Origin: Gemmatimonadota bacterium | GTDB lineage: Bacteria; Gemmatimonadota; Gemmatimonadetes; Palauibacterales; Palauibacteraceae | Reading direction: 5' to 3' | Length of the DNA: 64,000 nucleotides | Assembly: GCA_022826685.1 (NCBI GenBank) | Contig: JAJDUL010000028.1 | Location: forward strand, 54,321 to 118,320 | Shown here: piece by piece, positions 1 to 8,088 of the stretch | Layout: the number at the start of each line of letters is the position of its first letter | Position numbering within the stretch: the stretch's first letter is position 1 | Made by a program: the position numbers and the translations under genes | Notes under the pieces: generated by a model | What the model saw: the letters and a program-made list of their open reading frames with translations, nothing else | Database searches by the model: none | What the model was told of the DNA's origin: nothing

Positions 1-265
1 ACGATTGTGGCGAAGTCCATGCGTTGTCCCCGTTAGCGACGAGTGTGCGGGAGGAGCGCTGAGTTTGGCCCCGCGCCGCTGAGGCTGCAACGGTTGGGCG
101 ATGCGGCGTGGACCGGCGGGGTCGCGGAAGGAGACGACGGCGGGGTGTGTCGCGCGCGTCACGGTACCGTAACTTCGTTCGCGCTCCGGCTCCGCCGGCG
201 CCCCGCCGCACCCGAACCCCGGCCGTGACGAGCACCCCCGCGGAAGCAAGGAGACAAAGAGGAAC
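1..265. other. Leader region upstream of the glucan phosphorylase gene, no gene recognised
   Basis: I see no convincing coding region here; the short open frames have arginine-rich, shadow-like composition. A purine-rich AAGGAGA at 248-254 lies 11 nt before the GTG start at 266 and is the likely ribosome binding site. On the minus strand an ATG at 20-18, preceded by a GGGGA stretch, could be the start of a divergent gene leaving the window to the left. Only six codons are visible, so this is a guess. Confidence 0.4.
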
Positions 266-2464
266 GTGGGTCCAGACAACCGAATCCCCCACCGCATCGG
301 GCGGCTGTGGGAACTCGCGAACGACCTCTCGTGGACGTGGAACCCGGAGGCCCCGGCCCTCTTCCGGGCCATCGATCCGCCGCTGTGGCGCCGCACGCGG
401 CACAACCCCGTGGCGCTGTTGCGGACCGTCGGAGGCGAGCGCCTGCGCAGCCTGGCCGAGGATCCCGTCTTCCTCCGGAGATACGACGCGGCGCTGGACG
501 TCCGGCGTGACGCCGTGGTCGTCGGTCACGCGCCTGAAGCGGGGACAGCCGGGCACGCCGACAACGTCCGGGCGGACGCCACCCCGACCTGGTTCGACGA
601 GCGCTATCCCGCGCTCCGCGACCTCCCGGTGGCGTACTTCTGCGCGGAATTCGCGTTGCACGAGTCCATCCCCATCTACTCCGGGGGACTCGGCGTGCTC
701 GCGGGCGACCATCTCAAGGCGGCGTCGGAACTGGGGGTCCCCCTTGTCGGCGTCGGGCTGATGTACGCGCACGGCTACTTCGACCAGACGCTGGGGTCGG
801 ACGGCTGGCAGGACGATGCGGACGACCCACTCGACCCCGACCTGACCCCGCTGGAGCGGTTGCGGGGCGTGGACGGCGTCCCCTGGCTCGCTTCGATCCG
901 CGGCGGGGGACGCCGCATCCATATCGGGGCGTGGAGGCTGCGCGTCGGGCGCGTCTCGCTGTACCTCCTCGACACGGATCTCGAGGAGAACGATCCCGCC
1001 GACCGGGGCCTCTCCCACCAACTCTACGCGGGCGGCGCGGATCACCGGCTGCGGCAGGAAGCGATCCTCGGCGTCGGCGGCGTGCGCGTGCTCGCTGCGC
1101 TCGGGATCGAGCCCGGGGCGTGGCACGCGAACGAGGGACACGCGGCGTTCATGATGGTGGAGCGCGTTCGCTGGCTGATGCGGGACGGCCGGTCCTTCGA
1201 GGACGCGGTGTCCCGGGTCCGGGCCTCGACCGTTTTCACGACGCATACGCCCGTATCCGCGGGTCACGACGTGTTCTCTCACGCGCAGATGCGCGATTGG
1301 ATCGGCGAGACGTTCTGGGAAGAGATCCCTCACCGCGAGGAGTTGCTGGCACTCGGTCTCCATCCGGACGACGAGGCGCAGGACCGGTTCCACATGACGG
1401 CAGCGGCGATCCGGCTGTCGCGACGCGTCAACGGCGTCTCCGCCAGGCACGGGCGCGTGACCCGGGAAATCTGGCGCGGCCTCTGGGGGGACCGTGCGGC
1501 CGGAGAGGTACCGATCCGGCACGTGACGAACGGGGTCCACCTCGCCACGTGGATGAGCGATGACATCGCCGGGCTTCTGGACGAGTGGCTGCCCGCCGGG
1601 TGGCGATGCACGGGCGACGAAGCGATGTGGCGCGCGGTGCGCGACGTGCCGGCGCAGGCGCTGTGGCGCGTGCGGCGCCGGCTGAAGCTCCGGCTCCTCG
1701 ACCTGATGCGCGACGAGGCCAGGCGCCGGTGGCCCGGCCACTGGCCGGAGTCGGCTCACCTCGCCGGAGCCGGCACGCTGATGAGCCCCGAGCCGCTCAC
1801 GATCGGATTCGCGCGGCGCTTCGCGACCTACAAGCGCGCGGACCTCATCTTCCGCGACCGTGAACGCCTCCTGGCGCTGCTCTCGGACCCGGCCCGCCCC
1901 GTGCAGTTGATCTTCGCCGGGAAGGCGCACCCGCGGGACGACGACGGCAAGCGCGTCCTCCAGCGCGTGTACGAGCATACGCGCGATCCGGAGTTCGAGG
2001 GGAGAATCGCCTTTCTCGAGAACTACGGACTCCATGCGGCGCACGGTCTCGTCGAGGGCGTGGACCTGTGGCTCAACCTCCCCCGGGTCCCGCTGGAGGC
2101 GAGCGGGACGAGCGGGATGAAGGCCGCCCTCAACGGCGTCCCCCAGCTCGCGACCGCAGACGGCTGGTGGGAGGAGGGTTTCGAGGGCGACAACGGGTGG
2201 ATCATCCCGCCCGCCCCCGCGACGGCGAGCGAGAAGGAGGTGGACGAGCACGACGCCGGACAGCTCTTCCGGCTCCTGGAGGAGGAGGTCATCCCCCTCT
2301 ACTACGATCGGCCCGGCGCCGGGGCCGCGGACGACGCCCCGGCAAGCTGGCTCGCGCCCGCCCGGCGCGCGATCGAGGTGGCCGGCGCGCGATTCACGGC
2401 GGGCCGCATGGTGCGGGACTACGCGCGGGACTACTACGTCCCGTCGCTGCGCGGCGACGACTGA
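266..2464 (+). CDS. glgP: Alpha-glucan (glycogen) phosphorylase, GlgP-like, DUF3417 type
   Basis: A phosphorylase releasing glucose-1-phosphate from alpha-1,4-glucan in the cytoplasm. The 732-residue protein belongs to the shorter bacterial alpha-glucan phosphorylase family whose N-terminus is the DUF3417 region (WELANDLSWTWNPEA near residue 15). The active-site motif HANEGHAAF lies near residue 290, and EASGTSGMKAALNG around residue 612 contains Lys619, the expected pyridoxal-phosphate lysine. The start is GTG with a purine-rich upstream stretch. It is transcribed alone and converges on the ATP-grasp/esterase operon. Synthase, branching enzyme and GH57 genes 8-15 kb away support the glycogen role. 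Family assignment is firm; the natural substrate (glycogen or maltodextrin) is not decided by sequence. Confidence 0.93.
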   Translation: MGPDNRIPHRIGRLWELANDLSWTWNPEAPALFRAIDPPLWRRTRHNPVALLRTVGGERLRSLAEDPVFLRRYDAALDVRRDAVVVGHAPEAGTAGHADNVRADATPTWFDERYPALRDLPVAYFCAEFALHESIPIYSGGLGVLAGDHLKAASELGVPLVGVGLMYAHGYFDQTLGSDGWQDDADDPLDPDLTPLERLRGVDGVPWLASIRGGGRRIHIGAWRLRVGRVSLYLLDTDLEENDPADRGLSHQLYAGGADHRLRQEAILGVGGVRVLAALGIEPGAWHANEGHAAFMMVERVRWLMRDGRSFEDAVSRVRASTVFTTHTPVSAGHDVFSHAQMRDWIGETFWEEIPHREELLALGLHPDDEAQDRFHMTAAAIRLSRRVNGVSARHGRVTREIWRGLWGDRAAGEVPIRHVTNGVHLATWMSDDIAGLLDEWLPAGWRCTGDEAMWRAVRDVPAQALWRVRRRLKLRLLDLMRDEARRRWPGHWPESAHLAGAGTLMSPEPLTIGFARRFATYKRADLIFRDRERLLALLSDPARPVQLIFAGKAHPRDDDGKRVLQRVYEHTRDPEFEGRIAFLENYGLHAAHGLVEGVDLWLNLPRVPLEASGTSGMKAALNGVPQLATADGWWEEGFEGDNGWIIPPAPATASEKEVDEHDAGQLFRLLEEEVIPLYYDRPGAGAADDAPASWLAPARRAIEVAGARFTAGRMVRDYARDYYVPSLRGDD

Positions 2465-2482
2465 TCGCGAAGCCCGGTGACC

Positions 2483-2506
2483 GGCCCCCTCGATCGCAGC
2501 GGGGCT
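2483..2506. terminator. Weak hairpin between convergent genes, possible bidirectional terminator
   Basis: GGCCCC at 2483-2488 can pair with GGGGCT at 2501-2506 (one G-T pair) across a 12-nt loop. It lies in the 56-nt gap between the convergent phosphorylase and esterase genes. No T-run follows on either strand, so intrinsic termination is doubtful. Confidence 0.25.
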
Positions 2507-2520
2507 CTTGCCACGGGCCG

Positions 2521-3273
2521 CTAGGGGGGCGGAAGCAGCTCGTCGAGGTAGCGGAGGAGCATGTTGCGCCACGTGGGCCAGTCGTGGTGCCACTCCTCGC
2601 CCCAGTCGTCCATCCGGTTCGGCACGCCCTTTTGCCCCAGGAGCGAGGCCGCGCGCCAGGACTCGCCGATATCCTCCGCCCGCCCGCTCCCGGAGGCGAG
2701 GAGGACGAAACGCCGACGCAGCCGGTCGAGCGTCTCGCCCTCGAGTTGCGGCAGATGGTGCACGGGCGAGGCTCGGTAGAAGTCGCCCGTCGCTCTCGCC
2801 TCGACGCCGGCGTCGTCTTTCAAGAAGCGCTGGAGATCGTAGGTGCCGCTCATGCACACGGCATGCGAGAAGGCATCGGGGAACCGGCACAGCGCGGCGA
2901 GCGCGTTGAACGCTCCGATGGAGGAGCCTGCGACGATGACCTCGATCCCCGGATCGTTGCAGTCCTCCCGGATCATGGGGACGAACTCGCGGTAGACGAA
3001 CTCCTGAAACCGGTTCAGGACGGCCATGCGGTGTTCGGGGGTCCCCTCGCGTCCGAGCATGACGCGGCCCGCCACGCTGTCGCACGAATAGACCTTGATC
3101 CGGCCGGCCGTCAGGTAGTCCGCCACCGTGTCGATGACGAGAAAGCGCTCGATCTCCTCCGCATCTCCTCCGGCGGTGGGAAACATGAGGAAGGGCACGC
3201 CGACCTCGCCCCACCGCGCGACGTTGACCTCCTGTCCGAGACGATGCGACCACCAGCTGGCATTGAGTTTCAT
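2521..3273 (-). CDS. Alpha/beta-hydrolase, esterase family
   Basis: A 250-residue soluble hydrolase of the esterase D / PF00756-like group. The nucleophile elbow GSSIG puts the likely catalytic serine at Ser118, followed by a helix rich in small residues; a His pair (EWHHDWPTW) near residue 230 is a candidate for the catalytic histidine. No signal peptide is seen. The ATG start overlaps the stop of the upstream ATP-grasp gene by 4 nt (ATGA), implying translational coupling. It is the last gene of a five-gene operon that also holds a second, larger esterase, so it may hydrolyse an ester or thioester product made by the ligases. The substrate is unknown. Confidence 0.8.
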   Translation of the reverse strand: MKLNASWWSHRLGQEVNVARWGEVGVPFLMFPTAGGDAEEIERFLVIDTVADYLTAGRIKVYSCDSVAGRVMLGREGTPEHRMAVLNRFQEFVYREFVPMIREDCNDPGIEVIVAGSSIGAFNALAALCRFPDAFSHAVCMSGTYDLQRFLKDDAGVEARATGDFYRASPVHHLPQLEGETLDRLRRRFVLLASGSGRAEDIGESWRAASLLGQKGVPNRMDDWGEEWHHDWPTWRNMLLRYLDELLPPP

Positions 3274-4547
3274 GAGGCGAGAATCGGCACGGCGCCGGGG
3301 GGTTCCTCCCGGCGGGCCGCCTGTATGCGGTCGAAGAAGAGGGCGGTGAACTCCTCGATCTCGTGATCGGGGTAGAGCGAGGCCACCTTCTTGCGCACCG
3401 CCTCGTGAGCCGCCTCGCTGCCGAAGAACTCGTCGGCCACCTCGTCCAGCTCCGGGAGGTGCGTCTCGCAGAACTCCACGAAGCGGTCGGTCTCGAACCT
3501 GGCCTCCGCGATCCCGGCGCAGGCTCGAACCCTCTCGCCGACCGACATCCCCGGACGGCAGGCATCGAGGAACGGCTGCCAATCGAGGTTGATGCGCATC
3601 CTGCGCCGGGTCGCCGCGCAGAAGAGGGACCAGCGGAGATTCGCCTTGATGAGCCACGGGAAGTGGTAGTGGAGCGAGGTGACCTGCGAATCCGGACAGG
3701 GGTTCGCGAAGTCGATCGGCATCCACCGTCCACCGCTGCGAAGCACCTCGCACGAGTTGAAGTCCCACCCGAAGAAGGCGTTGATCGTGAGCGTCGTGTC
3801 GCGGATCGCGCCGGCGTCCGTGGGCTCGAGGTGATCGCGCGCGACGGTGTAGCGGTCGTGCGCCGGGGCGCCGGGGTCGTAGAGCACGGCCCGCGTCTGG
3901 GGTCCCAGCCCGATGCAGCGGACGAAACGGTCGTGCTCCACGCCCTGCTGGAGGTGCATGACGAACTTGCCGCTCTCGTCGTAGGCGGCGCCGAGCGCCT
4001 CGTCGTCCCCGATCCGCGACACGCCGCGCCAGCCACCGCCGTCGTAGGGCTTCATGAACACGGGATAGCCCAGGTCTCGCGCCACGGCGGGCAGGTCGAA
4101 GAGCCGCGCGTAGCGTTTCAGGGTGACCGCCAGATCGTCCTGCGGATCGTAGGACTTGGGCGGGATGAGCCACGTCCGCGGAACGGGGAGGCCCAGCCTC
4201 ATCATCGCGCAGTAGGTGGAGTGCTTCTCCATCGACTGGACGCTCCACGGATTGTTGAACACGTAGAGCCCGTCCATGATCACGGACTTCTTGATCCACT
4301 CCCGCGTCGGGAAAAACCAGTGCGTGAGGCGGTCGATGACGACGTCGTACTTCCCCTTCTGCTGCAGGTCGAAGGGCTCGATCGTGACGTCCTCGATATG
4401 GAACCGGATCGTGCCGTCGGACGAGGGGATCCGGGGGTTCATCCGTTCGAGGATCTCGCGGTAGGCGATGGGCCAGCAGAGGTCCGCCCCGAGCGAGAGG
4501 CCGATGCGGCGCGTGACCTCGCCCGCGGACGTCGACGGAGCCGTCAC
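3270..4547 (-). CDS. ATP-grasp ligase A (carboxylate-amine/thiol ligase type)
   Basis: A 425-residue ATP-grasp protein. The nucleotide-binding strand YPVFMKPYDGGGWRGV near residues 165-180 carries the conserved lysine and glycine loop, and the C-terminal metal-binding strand reads MPIDFANPCPDS. ATP-grasp enzymes activate a carboxylate as acyl-phosphate and join it to an amine or thiol. It is more distant from the three ligases encoded at 6.7-10.6 kb than those are from each other. I place the start at GTG 4547 because it forms a GTGA overlap with the stop of the Fes-like gene; an in-frame start at 4583 would overlap that gene more deeply. It is coupled at its end by ATGA to the small esterase. 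Substrates unknown. Confidence 0.82.
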   Translation of the reverse strand: MTAPSTSAGEVTRRIGLSLGADLCWPIAYREILERMNPRIPSSDGTIRFHIEDVTIEPFDLQQKGKYDVVIDRLTHWFFPTREWIKKSVIMDGLYVFNNPWSVQSMEKHSTYCAMMRLGLPVPRTWLIPPKSYDPQDDLAVTLKRYARLFDLPAVARDLGYPVFMKPYDGGGWRGVSRIGDDEALGAAYDESGKFVMHLQQGVEHDRFVRCIGLGPQTRAVLYDPGAPAHDRYTVARDHLEPTDAGAIRDTTLTINAFFGWDFNSCEVLRSGGRWMPIDFANPCPDSQVTSLHYHFPWLIKANLRWSLFCAATRRRMRINLDWQPFLDACRPGMSVGERVRACAGIAEARFETDRFVEFCETHLPELDEVADEFFGSEAAHEAVRKKVASLYPDHEIEEFTALFFDRIQAARREEPPGAVPILAS

Positions 4548-5740
4548 TCGTAGACCATCCAGAGCGGGCCCGGGAAGAGCCACGACAGGCCCTCGCGCAG
4601 ACGGTCGCGCCAGTTCTCCCAGTTGTGGCCGTCGCGCGACTCGACGAAGCGCACGTCCGCGCCGCCGCGACGGAGAGCGTGTATCAGGGCTCGGTTCTCC
4701 GAGACCAGCGGTTCGTAGACGCCCACGGAGACGAAGGCCTTCTCCGCGATGGCGGTCGGCTCGGCCCGGTACGCGTTCATCATGTCGACGATGCGGTCGA
4801 AGACGGGGCCGCTCTCGTTGTCGCCGATATCCGTGAAGAGGAACGAGCCCGACTGGAGCAGGATACGGCCGAAGCGGCCGGGGTATTCGAGCGCGGCGTG
4901 GAAGGATGCGACGGCGCCCAGACTCGCGCCCATGAGGCCGCGCGACTCCGGATCCGGGAGCAGCGGATAGTCGCGTTCGAGACGCGGGAGCAACTCTTCG
5001 GCGACGAACCGGGCGTGCGCCGGATCGGCCGAGTATTCCGACATCCGATCGCCCGGGTGCAGAAGGGCGACGATCATCCGGGGGACCTCGAAGCGGTCGA
5101 TCAGTCGGTCGAGCACGTGCTTCAGGCCGGCGTACTCGACGTAGTCCCCGCCGTCGTGCACGATCAGCAGCGGGTAGCGCCGGTTGGCGCGGAACTCCGC
5201 CGGACGGTACACCGTCACGTGACGGGCGGATTCGAGCGCCTCGCTCTCGACCGCGAGTTCGTCCATTTCGCCGGGCCGGACCTCCTCGCTTTCACGGGCC
5301 CAGTCGGGGATCTCGTAGCCCCGTGCCTGCACGACCGAGTTCGCGCCGAACGGGTCGCGGGCGCGTTGGGGGTTCAGCGGATCCTCGATCCATTCGGCGC
5401 GGCCGCGGGAGAGCACCTCGATCTTGTACTCCACCCGGGACTCGTCGGGGAGTTCGAGGGTGTAGCACCAGAGATCGGTTCCGTCCAGGCGGCGGAAGGG
5501 TGCCGAGGTCTGGAGTCCGTGCACCCAGTGTCGCAGGCGCACGGCGTCGGCGTGGCCCCGGTACACGAAGGTGTAGAGTGGCGGCTCGGCGAGGGGGAAC
5601 TCGTTCGCATCGACGAACGCGTCGACCGCATCCGCCGCACCGAGACCCGAGACGAGCTGTTTCTCGAGCGCCGCGATCGCGGGCGAACGCGGCATCGACA
5701 GGTCGTACCCGTGTTCCCGGGCGCCGGCGTCGAATCGCAT
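4544..5740 (-). CDS. Enterochelin-esterase-like hydrolase with N-terminal E-set domain
   Basis: A 398-residue protein with a beta-sandwich (E-set/CBM48-like) segment around residues 50-115 and a C-terminal PF00756-type alpha/beta-hydrolase. GASLGAV places the nucleophile at Ser273, an HDGGDY motif sits near residue 195, and DGHNWENWRD near the C-terminus supplies the histidine. This layout is that of Fes/IroE-type esterases that open trilactone siderophores, but no siderophore genes are in the window. The gene is central in the ATP-grasp operon, 8 nt after the S51-like gene and overlapping ligase A by 4 nt. I infer action on the ligase product or on a glucan ester. A second ATG at 5695 is an alternative start. 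Confidence 0.8.
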   Translation of the reverse strand: MRFDAGAREHGYDLSMPRSPAIAALEKQLVSGLGAADAVDAFVDANEFPLAEPPLYTFVYRGHADAVRLRHWVHGLQTSAPFRRLDGTDLWCYTLELPDESRVEYKIEVLSRGRAEWIEDPLNPQRARDPFGANSVVQARGYEIPDWARESEEVRPGEMDELAVESEALESARHVTVYRPAEFRANRRYPLLIVHDGGDYVEYAGLKHVLDRLIDRFEVPRMIVALLHPGDRMSEYSADPAHARFVAEELLPRLERDYPLLPDPESRGLMGASLGAVASFHAALEYPGRFGRILLQSGSFLFTDIGDNESGPVFDRIVDMMNAYRAEPTAIAEKAFVSVGVYEPLVSENRALIHALRRGGADVRFVESRDGHNWENWRDRLREGLSWLFPGPLWMVYE

Positions 5741-5748
5741 GGGCCGGA

Positions 5749-6744
5749 CTACGCCGCCGCGCGGAACAGGACCCGGCGGCCCGTCAGATCGAGGCGCTCG
5801 ACGCCGTCCACGCCGCTCCAGCCGTCGCCGGCCCGGTCGATGCGGCGGCCCGGGTCGAGGAGGACGCAGGAGGCCGGGGCGAAGCGGGCTGCGAGCCGTG
5901 CCCCCCGCGTCCGGTCGTCCAGCGCCAGGCGGGCCGAGGCGTGGGGAAGCGCGACGATCCCCTGGGCGATCCCGAGTCCCGCATCGAACACCTCGGGGTT
6001 CCCCTCCCCCCAGGGTGGCCGATCGTGAAAGAGGACGATGCGCTCCGTCAGCGCCATCGCGCCCGCCGAGCGGGCGATCACGGTGCGCCCTCCGAGGAGT
6101 TCCCGTCCGCCGAAGAGGCGAAGCCGGCTGAGCAGATTCGAGACGTGCCCGCCCTCGACGACGACCAACTCGACCCCGTCGAGTCGCGCGTCCACCTCCC
6201 GTCGCTGCGATCGCACGGCATCGCGCTCAGCCGGCGCCATGCGCTCTTCGAACTCCGAGCGAAGCTCGACCACGCGGTCCAGATGGCGGGCATCGAGGCA
6301 GCGAATCGCTTCGAGAGCCTCCTCCCGCTCGGCGGCGAGCACCGTCTCGTCTCCCCGCAGCCCGGTCAACTGCCGATGGGCGTCGATGAGACCGTGGAGC
6401 CGCAGGTTGTAGGCGCGGCGCAACGCCCTGAGCCGGTTCCGGCTCTCCAGGTGCGCACGCGCGAGTTCCGCGTCCGCCTCGGCGATCCGGTCGGAGCGCC
6501 GATAGAGTTCGAGATCCACGACGCGGTCCGCCAGGCGGGGATTGATGAGTCCTTCGTTCGCCTCCCGGTCCCGCCATCCGGCGGTGATGGCCGCGATCCG
6601 CGCGCCCGGCGACAGCGCGCCTCCGGCCTCCAGTTCCCGCACCACGTCGATGAGCGCAAGGTCGCCCCCTCGCGGACCCAGGAGGACGAGCCGGGACGGG
6701 GACCCGGCGTTGTCATTGACCCGACGCTTTCTCGACACCCTCAT
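5749..6744 (-). CDS. S51 peptidase-like / class I glutamine-amidotransferase-like hydrolase
   Basis: A 331-residue protein with the landmarks of the peptidase S51 family (dipeptidase E, cyanophycinase): VVVEGGHVSNLLSRL near residues 194-208, ARSAGAM with candidate nucleophile Ser226, and ALPHAS with candidate His268. Family members hydrolyse aspartyl dipeptides or cyanophycin. Between the first strands (about residue 50) and the nucleophile region is a charged, probably helical insertion at about residues 85-180, which I do not recognise from S51 enzymes. The start is ATG 6744, overlapping the stop of ligase B (ATGA). Its place between ligases suggests hydrolysis or editing of an amide bond made by the cluster. 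Catalytic activity is inferred from motifs only. Confidence 0.68.
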   Translation of the reverse strand: MRVSRKRRVNDNAGSPSRLVLLGPRGGDLALIDVVRELEAGGALSPGARIAAITAGWRDREANEGLINPRLADRVVDLELYRRSDRIAEADAELARAHLESRNRLRALRRAYNLRLHGLIDAHRQLTGLRGDETVLAAEREEALEAIRCLDARHLDRVVELRSEFEERMAPAERDAVRSQRREVDARLDGVELVVVEGGHVSNLLSRLRLFGGRELLGGRTVIARSAGAMALTERIVLFHDRPPWGEGNPEVFDAGLGIAQGIVALPHASARLALDDRTRGARLAARFAPASCVLLDPGRRIDRAGDGWSGVDGVERLDLTGRRVLFRAAA

Positions 6745-7964
6745 GCGGCGCGCACTCTCACCCAGCGTCCGACCGCGTCGAGCATTTCGCGCAGTTCGTC
6801 GTAATCCGGGTGCCGCAGGCGAAGCCAGGCGTTCGCCATGTATCCGGCCTCCACCGGCTGGGTGGGCGTACCGGGCGGCGGCAGGTGCGTGTCGATGATC
6901 CACTCCCCGAAGCGGGCTTCCACCTTCTCCAGACCCTCATACCCCGCGATCCGCCCATCGTTTTCGGGCCGCAACGTCACGATCCCCGCGGAGTACCGGC
7001 GCGACGCGTCCCGCAGTTTCCGGCCATGCACGATGCAGGCCGCCCACTCGCGGTACACATCCAGTTCGTTCGCCGCGCCGTAGAGGTCCCAGGCCCGGAC
7101 GCCGGGGGGACGGCAACCGATCTCGGAGAATCTGAGTCCCTTCTCTCCGAAGAACCATTCCATGTGGGTGGCGGAGGTCCCGATCTCGAGCGCATCGATG
7201 ACCCGCTGCCCCAGGTCCCGGACCTCCGCGTAGGCGTGAGCGGCGTCGATCCGGTTCGTGGCGATGAACTGGGGCGACACCTCCCGCGTCCGCATCGCCT
7301 CGAGCACGTTCGGGTAGTAGTGGGTCATGAAATCGTGGACGATCACGCCGTCCACCGTCAGCGTGTCGTAGAAGGCCTCGTGTCCGTCCACAAACTCCTC
7401 GACGGCGACTTCGGCGCCATGCCCGACGCCGAGGCGCGGGAGCAGAGCCGCAAGCTGCGCCTCATCGTCGACGCGATACGTGCCCGAGGCGCCCGCCCCG
7501 GCGCGAGGCTTGATGATGAGCGGATAACCGATCCTCCGGCCGAAACCGGCGATCTCCTCGGCGTCGCCTCCCCCCATGGATTGAGCGGTCGCGATCCCCA
7601 CAGCGCGAAGGGCGTCCTTCATTGCCGGCTTGTCGCGGCACAGGTGCGCGGTCCTCACCGAGGTCCCGGCCAGTCCGGCGGCTTCCCGCACGCGGGCGAC
7701 CGGAAGGATGTGGGCTTCCACCGTGGCCTCGAGGCGATCCACGGGTTGCCGCCGGTGGATCTCGTGAAGGGCGTGCGCGAGCGCGCCCTCGTCGCACACG
7801 GAGCCGACCTGCTCGTAGCAGGTGAGCCACCGGTGCAGATCCGGGCCGAGCGCCTCGACCGGGGCTTCGCCCACCGCCGACACGTCCGCGCCGATCTCGT
7901 GCAGACCGCGCACGAAGTCCTTCTGGTTCCCGGGAAACAGGGGTTCAACGAATACGACGTGCAT
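6741..7964 (-). CDS. ATP-grasp ligase B
   Basis: A 407-residue ATP-grasp ligase and first gene of the five-gene minus-strand operon. It has a Rossmann-like pre-ATP-grasp domain (MHVVFVEPLFPGNQ), a CRDKPAMKDALRA helix near residue 110, the ATP-binding strand YPLIIKPRAGAGASGT with Lys152, and a metal-binding strand SEIGCRPPG near residue 290. It is clearly paralogous to ligases C and D: all three share RDKxxMKDxL, G(Y/F)PLI(I/V)KP and HMEW(F/Y) blocks. I chose ATG 7964 because it begins directly at the conserved first strand; the open frame runs further upstream only into the divergent promoter region. No membrane or signal segment. Substrate unknown. Confidence 0.85.
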   Translation of the reverse strand: MHVVFVEPLFPGNQKDFVRGLHEIGADVSAVGEAPVEALGPDLHRWLTCYEQVGSVCDEGALAHALHEIHRRQPVDRLEATVEAHILPVARVREAAGLAGTSVRTAHLCRDKPAMKDALRAVGIATAQSMGGGDAEEIAGFGRRIGYPLIIKPRAGAGASGTYRVDDEAQLAALLPRLGVGHGAEVAVEEFVDGHEAFYDTLTVDGVIVHDFMTHYYPNVLEAMRTREVSPQFIATNRIDAAHAYAEVRDLGQRVIDALEIGTSATHMEWFFGEKGLRFSEIGCRPPGVRAWDLYGAANELDVYREWAACIVHGRKLRDASRRYSAGIVTLRPENDGRIAGYEGLEKVEARFGEWIIDTHLPPPGTPTQPVEAGYMANAWLRLRHPDYDELREMLDAVGRWVRVRAA

Positions 7965-8088
7965 TGCTTCGCCAACGACTCGTGGGAAAAACTTCACTTT
8001 GAGGGCCCGACATAGTACAGTCCCTGCTCTCAAACGCCAGCCCGTCCGGCGGCGGCCGTCCGGCCCGCCGCGGGAACCCGGAAGATCC
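7965..8088. promoter_or_regulatory. Divergent promoter region and leader hairpin between ligases B and C
   Basis: This 124-nt gap separates the two diverging ATP-grasp operons, so both promoters must lie here or inside the neighbours. No clean -35/-10 pair is visible; TACTAT on the minus strand and TAGTAC on the plus strand around 8010-8017 are only loose -10-like matches. On the plus side, GGCG-GGCC at 8048-8057 can pair with GGCC-CGCC at 8062-8069 (2-nt bulge, GTCC loop), giving a stable leader hairpin about 20 nt before the ligase C start. Confidence 0.35.

Noticed and set aside
108..761. Long plus-strand open frame overlapping the phosphorylase gene
   Set aside because: Arg/Ser/Pro-rich shadow of the glgP frame without any motif; the same holds for many long antisense and out-of-frame stretches in this high-GC sequence.
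2521..5740. Siderophore system based on the enterochelin-esterase-like gene
   Set aside because: No NRPS, isochorismate, TonB-receptor or iron-transport gene is nearby; the Fes-like fold is shared by many other esterases.
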